DNA of 15,953 nt from JAGOEX01 sp964630905 (GTDB lineage: Bacteria > UBP6 > UBA1177). Under the pieces are notes generated by a model, which saw only the letters and a program-made list of their open reading frames with translations, had not been told where the DNA came from and did no database searches. Where the stretch lies: positions 1 to 15,953 of the forward strand of contig CAZVWR010000066.1 in assembly GCA_964630905.1 (NCBI GenBank), in the 5' to 3' direction. Every line of letters begins with the position of its first letter. Within the stretch, counting starts at the first letter, position 1. Below are positions 7,964 through 15,702 of the stretch, one piece after another. The translations under genes and the position numbers were made by a program.

Positions 7964-8016
7964 TTGTCAAGTCCACTTTACAATATCAATCACTTTTTGT
8001 CAAGTCTACTTTGCAA
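7964..8016. repeat. Two tandem 20-bp palindromic repeats, probable operators
   Basis: Copies at 7964-7983 and 7997-8016 lie 33 bp apart (about three helical turns). With a few extra flanking T bases each is 23 bp long, and the two match at 21 of 23 positions. Each is itself an imperfect palindrome of the form TTGTNAAGT-NN-ACTTNACAA (the second has a weaker outer arm). The right copy contains the -35 and the left copy the -10 of the ATPase promoter. This is the architecture of a two-site operator for a dimeric DNA-binding protein. No separate regulator gene is adjacent, so autoregulation by the ATPase or an unlinked repressor are both possible. Confidence 0.7.
7975..8003 (-). promoter_or_regulatory. 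Predicted promoter of the AAA ATPase gene
   Basis: Minus-strand TTGACA (7998-8003), 17-base spacer and TAAAGT (7975-7980). The predicted start near 7968 leaves a leader of about 28 bases containing the GGAGGG ribosome site. Both boxes lie inside the palindromic repeats, so binding there would block polymerase. Confidence 0.6.
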
Positions 8017-8050
8017 AAACGCTCAGAAATTACGATTCCGTAAGGTTTCG

Positions 8051-8079
8051 TTGAAAAAAAACCCTTTTGGGATTATTCT
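8051..8079 (+). promoter_or_regulatory. Possible promoter of the secreted hydrolase gene
   Basis: TTGAAA (8051-8056), 17-base spacer and TATTCT (8074-8079) fit a moderate sigma70 promoter, with a start near 8086. An interrupted palindrome (ACGA..CC at 8032-8039 and GG..TCGT at 8044-8051) sits directly upstream of the -35. It could be an operator or chance. Confidence 0.4.
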
Positions 8080-8120
8080 TTTCTGATTGTGATCTATTTA
8101 TCTTAAAAGGGAGGTGACTG

Positions 8121-9881
8121 ATGAAAAATAAGAGATTAAAATTAGTTTTTCTGATGGTGTTAATACTTGCATTTACTGAACTTTCCGGAGTTGTTAAAAA
8201 AACGATAATGATCCCGGTGAGTGACGGGACCGGTCTTGAAACTGACATCTATTTTCCCGATAATTATCAGACAGAGAGCTATCCGGTTGTTCTTAACAGA
8301 TCCCCTTATGACAGGACACAGAAAGAAGAATCAGGCAGTAATATGGCAGATTCCAATGTCGTTTTCATTGCTCAGTCTTTTCGCGGAACTTTCGGTTCTG
8401 AAGGGACTCACGGAGTTTTCCATACCGAAGGATGGGGCGAACACATGGATGGATATGACACTCTGAAATGGATAACTGATCAACCGTGGTGCAACGGAAA
8501 AATTGCAACCATAGGCGGATCGGCAGAAGGACTTGTCCAGTATTTCATGGCGGGACTTGATGAAAAACCGGGACTGATCTATCAGATAATAACAGTTGCA
8601 TCGGGAGATCTCTACAACGGAACTTTCTTTCCGGGCGGGATACTTAGGGAAAACGCAATGACTGCCTGGCTGAATGATCAGAAAGCATCATTTTTCATTG
8701 ATGAAATGATGACCGGTGATATGTACAGCAAAAGCAATGACTACTGGGATGTAACCGATATATTTAAGAAAAAGGAGAATCTTACAGTTCCGGCTTCACA
8801 TCTATCCGGATGGTTTGACATGTTCGGAAAATACCAGATAGACACTTTTCGTCTTTTTACTGAGGCAGGAGCTGCTGATCAGCATCTTGTTATCGGTCCA
8901 TGGGATCACAATAAGTTCATGACAAATAAAACCGGTGAACTTACATTTCCGAAAAATGCCGCAAAACACTATGAAGGTGAAGATGATCCTGTTTTTACAC
9001 TGCTGGTTCATTATTTCTGGCCGTCATATACGCAAAAACCTGAAATGGCAGCAGTCACATACTACACGATAGGTGATGTGAAAAAAGAAAATGCTCCGGG
9101 AAATGAATGGAAAACTTCTGATAAATTTCCTCCGGATGATGCTTCTTTGGTGACACTTTCAGCTTCTGCAAATCTTGTTTTAAAAGCGGGTGACTGCGGA
9201 GAAGGAGAGTATGTTCTGAAATTTGATCTCAATGATCCGTTTCCTTCGATATGCGGCAATAATCTGATAATAAATCCTGGACCTTGCGATGTTTCTGAAT
9301 ATAGAGAGCGTATTGATGTAATGTCATTTGTCACGGAGCCGTTTGAAGAGCCGACTGAAATTACGGGTGCGATTGGTCTTAATGCTGTCTTTTCAGCTGA
9401 TGTTGAAGATTTTGACATGGTTGTGATACTTACTGACATTTATCCTGACGGAACTGAATATCTGATGCTTGAAGGCGCTCAGAAAGTAAGATTCCGTAAC
9501 GGTCTTGAAAATGAATCTCTGATTGAGAAAGAGGCTGTGACCGAAATGGAATTTAACGCAGGGTACATATCCATAATCTTTGACAAAGGTCACCGGCTTG
9601 GAGTGCATATTGCTCCTGCATATTTCCCGAAATACAGGATCCCGAGCACAGTCGCTGATTACTGGAACGATGAAAAAGCGAAAGGGGAGATAAAGTTCGA
9701 TCTTTCAAAGACAATTATTACCGTTGACATGATCGGAGAGTGGGGCGGGGAAAAATGTGAAGCAACTGAAGAAGAGCCGGATGCCGATTCTATCTCAGAA
9801 GCTGATGAATTAAATGATGAAGACAGCGATGAATCAATTGAAAAAAAATCTTCAAGCGGATGTATTATTACGGTCTTTTAA
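8121..9881 (+). CDS. Secreted CocE/NonD-type alpha/beta hydrolase (X-Pro dipeptidyl-peptidase-like)
   Basis: The 586-residue serine hydrolase is of the S15/CocE superfamily, which includes acylesterases, beta-lactam acylases and X-Pro peptidases; the substrate cannot be read from sequence. Start ATG at 8121 follows GGGAGGTG. Residues 1-~23 are a Sec signal peptide. The catalytic domain shows SDGTGLETDIYFP (34-46), SPYDR (61-65) and the nucleophile elbow GGSAEG with Ser134. Asp233 is in the GWFD motif and His263 in GPWDH, giving a complete Ser-Asp-His triad. The C-terminal ~300-545 fits the jelly-roll X-Pro peptidase C-domain. A non-family tail follows: Asp/Glu-rich (549-575) ending KKSSSGC and five hydrophobic/polar residues, possibly a surface-attachment element. 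The gene is monocistronic and only 7 bases from the convergent lipoprotein gene. Confidence 0.92.
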   Translation: MKNKRLKLVFLMVLILAFTELSGVVKKTIMIPVSDGTGLETDIYFPDNYQTESYPVVLNRSPYDRTQKEESGSNMADSNVVFIAQSFRGTFGSEGTHGVFHTEGWGEHMDGYDTLKWITDQPWCNGKIATIGGSAEGLVQYFMAGLDEKPGLIYQIITVASGDLYNGTFFPGGILRENAMTAWLNDQKASFFIDEMMTGDMYSKSNDYWDVTDIFKKKENLTVPASHLSGWFDMFGKYQIDTFRLFTEAGAADQHLVIGPWDHNKFMTNKTGELTFPKNAAKHYEGEDDPVFTLLVHYFWPSYTQKPEMAAVTYYTIGDVKKENAPGNEWKTSDKFPPDDASLVTLSASANLVLKAGDCGEGEYVLKFDLNDPFPSICGNNLIINPGPCDVSEYRERIDVMSFVTEPFEEPTEITGAIGLNAVFSADVEDFDMVVILTDIYPDGTEYLMLEGAQKVRFRNGLENESLIEKEAVTEMEFNAGYISIIFDKGHRLGVHIAPAYFPKYRIPSTVADYWNDEKAKGEIKFDLSKTIITVDMIGEWGGEKCEATEEEPDADSISEADELNDEDSDESIEKKSSSGCIITVF

Positions 9882-9888
9882 ATGAATG

Positions 9889-11424
9889 TCATTCTTCCGT
9901 GAAAAGAATTGCTCCGTCTTCATTTGATATGGCTGATCCGTCACCTTCGATAACACCCTGAGTGGTTCCGACTACAAAAAGTTTTCCACCTGCCGCATCA
10001 AGTCCGTATGACCAGTCGTCTTCATCAGTTCCAATGAAATGATGCCAGAGAACTTCGCCCTGAAAGTCAACGGCTGCGATGAATATTTCCTGATCGTTCC
10101 CTTCACTGGGAAACATATAGCTCATTCCGCTGACATATATTGCTTTTTCGCCGACACTTATTGCTCTTGGAACTTCTTCTTCATTGTCATACCATTTTGC
10201 GTTCCATAAAATTTCACCATCTTCAGGATCAACTGCCATCACATTATCCCACTCTTCGTAAAGCCCTGCAATGTAAAGTTTCCCGTCACTGTATTCCATT
10301 GCAAAAGCCATGTCGCCTTCAGTTGTCCCGTACTGCTTTGCCCATGTTTCATCACCGTTAGCTGAATTAAGTTTTGCAAGAAACGAATCGGGGTCGCCCT
10401 CTGTTCCGTGAAAACTCTGATCTCCAACTTTGTCAAAAGTGTATCCGGCAACAAAAACGCTTCCCTGATCATCAACTGCAACAGAATAGCAGAATTCAAG
10501 GTCACTGCTTCCGATCTGTCTTGACCAGCCGATAATTCCCGATGAAGAAATTTTTGTAACAAAGCAGTCATATCCGTCTTTAAACACCGTGTCGTGAAAT
10601 TCACCCATTCCGTGACCTGTTACATAAACATCGCCTGAGATGTCAGTTGTTATTCCGAAACCGTATTCCTCCTGATCTGTTGATCCCCACTGCCTTACCC
10701 ATAGAATTTCTCCGGCAGGGTTCAGTTTTGCCGCAAAGACATCACCCGGAACAATCGGTTCCCACTCATCGTCAAGATCTCCGTAAGTTGTTCCTGCAAC
10801 AAGAATATTGCCGTCTTTATCAAGTGTGATAGCTCTGGCACTTTCCTGAGCCATAGTTCCCATTGACCTTATTTCCCTTATCCATTTTATTGATATTTCA
10901 TCACTTTCGCTAAGTTCCATTTTTGCAACAAATGCACTTGTTTTACCAGAGGCGAAACTTGTAAAAGTGTCAAGACCGCTGTTGGTATCCCCTGCAATGT
11001 AAAGGGTTTTTCCATCTTTTGTAACAATGTTCTGTGCAAAATCCTTTCCATTTCCGCCAAAACGGAAAGCTCCAAAATCACCGTTATAACCCTGAGTTCC
11101 TTCAGTTCCTGAATTTCCTGTGTTGCCGGTGTTGCCGGAATTTCCTGTGTCACCGGTATTTCCTGAGTTGCCGGAGTCACCACTGTTTCCTGAATCTCCG
11201 GAGTTCCCGCTGTTTCCAGTATCACCAGTGTCACCAGAATTCCCCGAATTTCCTGAATCACCTGAATCACCTGAATTTCCGGTGTCACCAGTGTCAGATG
11301 AGTCTTCATCATTAATAGCGGACGAGTCATTCTGTTCCAAGTCTGGGTTTTCATCAGAACTGCCGCTGCTGCAGGAAAAAGAAAGAAAGCCCGCAATAAT
11401 TAAAACAAGGATAATTTTTTTCAT
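9889..11424 (-). CDS. Lipoprotein with collagen-like tract and SBBP-type beta-propeller
   Basis: The 511-residue protein starts at ATG 11424 behind CAGGAG. The signal peptide runs into Cys18 (LSFSC, a loose lipobox). An acidic segment (24-43) is followed by 21 uninterrupted [Asp/Asn]-[Ser/Thr]-Gly triplets (44-106) and four looser Gly triplets (107-118). From about 119 to the end there are roughly seven propeller-type repeats. Each has a strand like GNILVAGTTYG or GSVFVAGYT, then a 'FVTKISSSG...W.RQ.GSS' strand pair, typical of SBBP (seven-bladed propeller) repeats, with PQQ-like ILW strands. It is likely an extracellular surface protein, with the tract acting as a flexible or calcium-binding stalk (inference). 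It begins 16 bases after ispG and is probably the last gene of that operon. No enzymatic residues are seen. Confidence 0.85.
   Translation of the reverse strand: MKKIILVLIIAGFLSFSCSSGSSDENPDLEQNDSSAINDEDSSDTGDTGNSGDSGDSGNSGNSGDTGDTGNSGNSGDSGNSGDSGNSGNTGDTGNSGNTGNTGNSGTEGTQGYNGDFGAFRFGGNGKDFAQNIVTKDGKTLYIAGDTNSGLDTFTSFASGKTSAFVAKMELSESDEISIKWIREIRSMGTMAQESARAITLDKDGNILVAGTTYGDLDDEWEPIVPGDVFAAKLNPAGEILWVRQWGSTDQEEYGFGITTDISGDVYVTGHGMGEFHDTVFKDGYDCFVTKISSSGIIGWSRQIGSSDLEFCYSVAVDDQGSVFVAGYTFDKVGDQSFHGTEGDPDSFLAKLNSANGDETWAKQYGTTEGDMAFAMEYSDGKLYIAGLYEEWDNVMAVDPEDGEILWNAKWYDNEEEVPRAISVGEKAIYVSGMSYMFPSEGNDQEIFIAAVDFQGEVLWHHFIGTDEDDWSYGLDAAGGKLFVVGTTQGVIEGDGSAISNEDGAILFTEE
11107..11295 (-). repeat. 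Coding repeat: 21 [D/N][S/T]G triplets
   Basis: 189 bases encode 63 residues in which every third residue is Gly, the first of each triplet is only Asp or Asn, and the second only Ser or Thr. The DNA is not a clean tandem repeat: Gly uses GGT, GGA, GGC and GGG, and Ser uses both TCN and AGY codons. The protein pattern is therefore maintained despite synonymous drift. Confidence 0.9.
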
Positions 11425-11440
11425 GATTTGCTCCTGATTG

Positions 11441-12511
11441 TCAATTCCAGTTTTCAGAAATTCTTTTCAAAAGATGTTCAAACGCTTCATCCTGATCGTT
11501 GAATTTATTGATGATTTCGCCTTTCTCAAAATAAAGTGCACAGTTTTTTCCAAGCGCTATTCCAAGATCTGCTTCACGAGCTTCTCCCGGCCCGTTCACT
11601 TCGCAACCCATGACGGCAACTTTCAAAGCCGGTTTCATCCACCAGACCTGTTCATTGAACCATTTTTCAAGTTTGTCGTAATATTCAATCACTGCTCCGT
11701 GAGTTCTTCCGCAGGTTGGACAACTAATGATGTCAGCACCGTTCTTTAAAAGTCCAAGTGATTTTAAAATTGTGTTAGCTGTCTGAATTTCTTCAACAAT
11801 TGATGCAGTGAGCGACACTCTGAAAGTGTCTGCAAGACCTTCGTTTATTAAAATTGACAGTCCGGCAGTGCTTTTGATTATTCCTCTTTTTCCTCCGCCT
11901 GCTTCAGTAATTCCGACATGAAGCGGTGCATCACATTTTTCCCTTATCATTCTGCATGCGGCGATCGTTTCAGGAACACTCGATGATTTTGCTGATATTT
12001 TAAAGTTTCTGTACCCAAGCTCCTGCTCAATATAATCAGCCCAGAAAAGTGAACTTTCAACAAGACCTTCCCAAGTTACACCGTTATATTTATTAAGTAT
12101 TTCCTTTTCAAGCGATCCGCCGTTCACCCCGATCCTGATCGCCATTTCAGGCCGTTTTTTTGCAGATTCTATTATTTCCTTAACCCGTTCCTTTCCACCC
12201 ACATTCCCCGGATTGAACCGCACACCGCTAACCCCCGCATCAATCGCCATCAGCGCCAGACGGTAATCAAAATGGATGTCTGCAATGATCTCACCCTTAA
12301 AATTTTCTACCAGCTTTTTTAAGCTTTGCTCCTCATCACTGTTCTTAAAAGCAGTTCTCACAACCTTGCATCCAAGCTCGTAAGCCGTATCTGCCTCAGC
12401 AAGCGCCTTATCAAAATTGTTCATCGGAGTAGTTATCATCGTCTGAATCACAGGCGGATTATCTCCACCGATTCTGATGTTCCCGAGTGTTATGACGCGT
12501 GATTTTTTCAT
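11441..12511 (-). CDS. ispG: 4-hydroxy-3-methylbut-2-enyl diphosphate synthase (IspG/GcpE)
   Basis: Penultimate enzyme of the MEP isoprenoid pathway. It converts MEcPP to HMBPP with a [4Fe-4S] cluster in the cytosol. The 356-residue single-cluster bacterial form has a TIM-barrel N-domain (IADIHFDYRLAL 76-87, VRFNPGN 97-103). The C-terminal cluster domain has Cys264 and Cys267 (SCPTCGR), Cys303 (MGCEVNGPGEA) and the fourth ligand Glu310. The start is the ATG at 12511, which overlaps the stop of the upstream restriction-modification gene as ATGA. GAGGGG about eight bases upstream, inside that gene, serves as ribosome site. A GTG at 12520 is in frame but has no spacing from the site. The overlap implies translational coupling. 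No own promoter is evident, so expression may depend on the upstream gene. Confidence 0.97.
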   Translation of the reverse strand: MKKSRVITLGNIRIGGDNPPVIQTMITTPMNNFDKALAEADTAYELGCKVVRTAFKNSDEEQSLKKLVENFKGEIIADIHFDYRLALMAIDAGVSGVRFNPGNVGGKERVKEIIESAKKRPEMAIRIGVNGGSLEKEILNKYNGVTWEGLVESSLFWADYIEQELGYRNFKISAKSSSVPETIAACRMIREKCDAPLHVGITEAGGGKRGIIKSTAGLSILINEGLADTFRVSLTASIVEEIQTANTILKSLGLLKNGADIISCPTCGRTHGAVIEYYDKLEKWFNEQVWWMKPALKVAVMGCEVNGPGEAREADLGIALGKNCALYFEKGEIINKFNDQDEAFEHLLKRISENWN

Positions 12512-15500
12512 TTTAAACACCCCTCAACAATTTCAATTTCTTCTGGTGTGAGTCCGTAGAGTTCATAAACCATGTTGTCTATTTCTTTATCGGTTTCTTT
12601 GATTGAAACTTGCAACTCGTTAATTTCATTCTTGTAAGCAGAAAAATATTCATCCCATTCATCTTGCTGAGTCAATGACAAAATGACCTTTTGTTTTTTT
12701 AGTTCATTTAAAAATGTTTTGAAATCGTAATCATAAAAAGCATCCAATTTATTACTGATTTTTTCTATTCCGATATTTTCTCGTACTCTTTTAAAAAACT
12801 TGTTTTTCGCATTTTTCAAAGATTCATTTAAGAGTATCATTTTATTGGCTTTTTCTACAAAAATTAACTGGTTTTCTTTTTCAATAAAGTAGATCGGCAA
12901 CCTCTCTACAAAAACGACTTTAACTTCAGCCAAAGGTTTTCCCACCATATGAAAATTCTCATACTGAAAAAACCAGTTGCACAGCACAGAGTTAATTTGT
13001 GCAAGTAAAAATTTATATTCGATATTATCGGTAGTTTTCTGCAAAACATGAATCGAATTTAATCCCAAATATTTATCTTCATCATAAGTGCACAATAATT
13101 TGTCGTCGGTACGACGAATTACTATTTTAGAATTGAAAAAAGAATCTGGATTCCTTGGTGCAGCCAGCCATTCACCATATTTTAAGTATTCTCCATCCCA
13201 ATCGATCACATATCTATTTACTTGTGTTCCTCTTATTAACTTATGCCATGTTTTATCTTTAAACTCGTAAGAATTATACGGCTTATCATTCACAACAATC
13301 TGTGTTTGTGGCGGAATGCCTTTTCCTTTCTCATAAGGTTTAATGCCAGCTTTAACTTCTGCAAAAGAAGAAAGAGGTTTCGATTTTTTTAAAATTTTAT
13401 AATAAAGATTTTGCGCACGCTCTGATGATCTGTAATTAAAAATCAGATTATCTTTTTTAAATATATACTCGTGCAAAAAACTGGTTTCTTTAATAATGTT
13501 TTTGTCTCTCGAATTCGTTAATACTTTGAATGATAGATTTTTTTTGGAAGGTGACTTTTTAATAATTGAAATTACCGGCTCAACAACAGCATCAGGAAAA
13601 ACATTGAATGTCTCATACAATTCAATAATTTGGTTTTCTTCAAATAAATATTTTCTTAACAAAACGCCGTTTTCAACCACTAAAAAAGTGTTTGGTGTAA
13701 TAAAACCGAGGTACTGGTCGTTTTTTAGAATATTTATAGACAACTCAAAAAAGAAGTTATAGGTATCATAGTTATACTCTGTTGTTTTGTAGTTATCTTT
13801 TAAATATGTTTTTTCTTTTTTATCAAGAAAAGCTCCATACGGTGGATTGCCGATTACGACATCAAACCCGCCACTCTTAAATACTTCCGGGAATTCCTTT
13901 TCCCAGTTAAAAGCTTTATCTCCTGCGACTTCAGGATCATCAATAAGTGAATTTCCGCATTTGATGTTATTGCTCAATATTGACAGTTTTCTTCCTTTCT
14001 GTGCTGTGCGAAGCCACAAAGAAAGCTTAGCAATTTCAACACTTTCTTCATTAATGTCAACGCCGTAAAGATTGTTTTCCAAGATTGCTGTTTCAACGCT
14101 GAAAAGTGAACCTTGACCTTGTTGAAGTTCTGTTTCCATGTCAATAACAAATTGGTGCTCACTTATTAAAAAATTGAGTGCCTGATTTAAAAAAGCTCCG
14201 CTTCCACATGCCGGATCAACAATTTTTAAAGAAAGCAGCCACTTTTTGTATTCCTCAAGTTTTTCATACAGTTCCAGCCCCTGTTTAGAAAGTTTCCGAT
14301 CTTTTTTCAGAAAACTTTCATCAAATTCAATCTCAAAAATATTAAGCTCTTTTCTCTTTTCAGTGCAGAGAGTTCCGATAGTGTTTTCAACGATATATTG
14401 AGTGATATATTTAGGAGTGTAGAAAACACCATCCTTTTTCCGCTTGCTTTTGGATTTATCTTTCTCTATTCCTTCAATTTCCGCAGTGATTTCTTCAATT
14501 TCACTAAGCGAATGTTCAAAAATATGTCCGAGAATATTCACATCAACATCAGTATTAAAATCATAAACAGAAAGATTTTTAAGATCATCCTTCAAAATGT
14601 TGTCATCAATTATTAATTTGTTGAGCAAATCATCTTCGTAAAAAAGCCCGCCGTTATAAGCCGGAATGTTGTCACTTGGATTCTTTCCTTCTCTTCCGAC
14701 ATTCATATATCCGAAATACTGCTTGAAAATATCGTAAATCGGTTTGTAGGCATCTTCATTTTTAAGAGTTTCAAACCTTTGTATTATTCTTGAAATTGAA
14801 TTTGACGGCAGAAGCCCTCTATCTTCAGCAAAAAGTATGAAAAGAAAACGGTCTATCAGTTTTTGAGATTTTTTGAAAAGAGTTAGCTTGTCCTGTTCCG
14901 GATTATTTTTTACCAGATTTTCAAAAAGTCGTTTTTTAAATGATGAGTAGTCTTTGTAGAGCTGTTTTGAAATATTTTCTTCACGAAAAATAGTTTTCTG
15001 TTTTATTTCTGAAGGTATATCGTTGAAAACACTTTCTTTATTCAGCAAAAGATAAAGAGTTTTGAAATCATCCTGACTTAAATCAAAAAGATCGAACTCT
15101 TCAAATTCATTAGAATATTCGACATAAAGACGAATTTTTTGAAAATTTGATGTAATTACATATTTGCATCCTTCGTGCTCATTTTTGTAATTAAATGCCT
15201 GTTCTTTTATGCTGTTAAGATCTTTTGTTTTTGTCGATTTCAACTCAATTACAGCTATTACATTGCCATTTTTTAGTATCGCACCGTCAGCTTTTTTTGA
15301 ATCAGATACATTTTTATATTCTCTTGCTAAATTATAGTTTTCTTCAGGTTTAAAAGTATATCCGAAAACATCAACAAATATATCTCTTAAAAAACCGTCC
15401 TGATATTCTTCTTCTTTAAGTTTTTTAATTTCTTCAATTTTTACGATATTGAAGTTTTTTTGAAAGCGGCTGTATGCTTGCGCAACAATTGTTTCATCAA

Positions 15501-15546
15501 GATTTTTTAAGTATTCATTTCTGACAGATTTTTGAAAAATGGACAT
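12508..15546 (-). CDS. Type IIG-like restriction-modification enzyme (Eco57I-type methylase, N-terminal nuclease)
   Basis: The 1012-residue single-chain enzyme is predicted to methylate adenine N6 and cut DNA. The N-terminal PD-(D/E)XK nuclease has Asp87 (KKADGAIL) and Glu101-Leu-Lys103 (AVIELKS), like HsdR-N domains. A helical connector (~175-365) follows. Methylase motifs come in gamma order: motif X GVFYTP (373-378), motif I DPACGSGAF (444-452), motif II acidic Asp497 (YGVDINEES), motif IV NPPY (567-570). The region ~700-900 is a TaqI/Eco57I-type target-recognition domain, with a helical C-terminus. The start is the ATG at 15546 with GAGAGG upstream; a TTG at 15567 would cover that site. 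Base composition, particularly of the recognition part (12530-13800), is very AT-rich, which fits horizontal transfer. No separate specificity or BREX genes are adjacent. All key motifs are intact, so it is probably active. Confidence 0.93.
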   Translation of the reverse strand: MSIFQKSVRNEYLKNLDETIVAQAYSRFQKNFNIVKIEEIKKLKEEEYQDGFLRDIFVDVFGYTFKPEENYNLAREYKNVSDSKKADGAILKNGNVIAVIELKSTKTKDLNSIKEQAFNYKNEHEGCKYVITSNFQKIRLYVEYSNEFEEFDLFDLSQDDFKTLYLLLNKESVFNDIPSEIKQKTIFREENISKQLYKDYSSFKKRLFENLVKNNPEQDKLTLFKKSQKLIDRFLFILFAEDRGLLPSNSISRIIQRFETLKNEDAYKPIYDIFKQYFGYMNVGREGKNPSDNIPAYNGGLFYEDDLLNKLIIDDNILKDDLKNLSVYDFNTDVDVNILGHIFEHSLSEIEEITAEIEGIEKDKSKSKRKKDGVFYTPKYITQYIVENTIGTLCTEKRKELNIFEIEFDESFLKKDRKLSKQGLELYEKLEEYKKWLLSLKIVDPACGSGAFLNQALNFLISEHQFVIDMETELQQGQGSLFSVETAILENNLYGVDINEESVEIAKLSLWLRTAQKGRKLSILSNNIKCGNSLIDDPEVAGDKAFNWEKEFPEVFKSGGFDVVIGNPPYGAFLDKKEKTYLKDNYKTTEYNYDTYNFFFELSINILKNDQYLGFITPNTFLVVENGVLLRKYLFEENQIIELYETFNVFPDAVVEPVISIIKKSPSKKNLSFKVLTNSRDKNIIKETSFLHEYIFKKDNLIFNYRSSERAQNLYYKILKKSKPLSSFAEVKAGIKPYEKGKGIPPQTQIVVNDKPYNSYEFKDKTWHKLIRGTQVNRYVIDWDGEYLKYGEWLAAPRNPDSFFNSKIVIRRTDDKLLCTYDEDKYLGLNSIHVLQKTTDNIEYKFLLAQINSVLCNWFFQYENFHMVGKPLAEVKVVFVERLPIYFIEKENQLIFVEKANKMILLNESLKNAKNKFFKRVRENIGIEKISNKLDAFYDYDFKTFLNELKKQKVILSLTQQDEWDEYFSAYKNEINELQVSIKETDKEIDNMVYELYGLTPEEIEIVEGCLK

Positions 15547-15590
15547 TTTATCCTCTCTGGAAAACAACCACTAAATAATCAAGCAGACAA

Positions 15591-15619
15591 TTGATAGCTG
15601 AAAAACTAGTAAATGTCAA
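15591..15619 (-). promoter_or_regulatory. Predicted promoter of the RM-ispG-lipoprotein operon
   Basis: Minus-strand TTGACA (15614-15619), 17-base spacer and TATCAA (15591-15596). The predicted start near 15584 gives a leader of about 38 bases. The -35 is inside ATGT-CAAA-ACAT (15613-15624) and the -10 inside ATCAA-N8-TTGAT (15578-15595), two short inverted repeats that may be operators or chance. Confidence 0.55.
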
Positions 15620-15702
15620 AACATAGAGGGCTGAAAATGAAGTAAAAAGACTCCTTCTAAAAATGAGGGGGTTGTTAATCTGTTTTATTAAGATTTATCT
15701 AA

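Noticed and set aside
8032..8051. Interrupted palindrome ACGATTCC-GTAA-GGTTTCGT as an operator
   Set aside because: Only 12 of 20 positions are symmetrical and there is no second copy in the window. It is kept as a note under the hydrolase promoter.
9870..9900. Bidirectional terminator between the convergent hydrolase and lipoprotein genes
   Set aside because: ACGG/CCGT and AATGA/TCATT arms exist, but the intervening bases do not pair, the stem is AT-rich and no T-tract follows on either strand.
11107..11295. Possible CRISPR array or minisatellite
   Set aside because: There are no constant-length repeats with unique spacers. The periodicity is codon-based and lies within a signal-peptide-bearing gene.
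11120..11437. Plus-strand open frame with repeated Pro-Glu-Phe/Ser-Pro residues opposite the Gly triplets
   Set aside because: It is the antisense image of the triplet tract in the lipoprotein gene. It has no ribosome site and its pattern is fully explained by the opposite strand.
12508..15546. BREX PglX methylase
   Set aside because: A PD-(D/E)XK domain with intact D...ExK is present at the N-terminus, the chain fits a Type IIG-like enzyme, and no other BREX gene (brxA, brxB, brxC, pglZ, brxL) is in the window.
15648..15675. Terminator downstream of the Rpn-type gene
   Set aside because: ACTCCTTC and GAGGGGGT pair well only on the plus strand through G-U pairs. On the strand of the gene two positions become C-A mismatches, although a T-run follows there.
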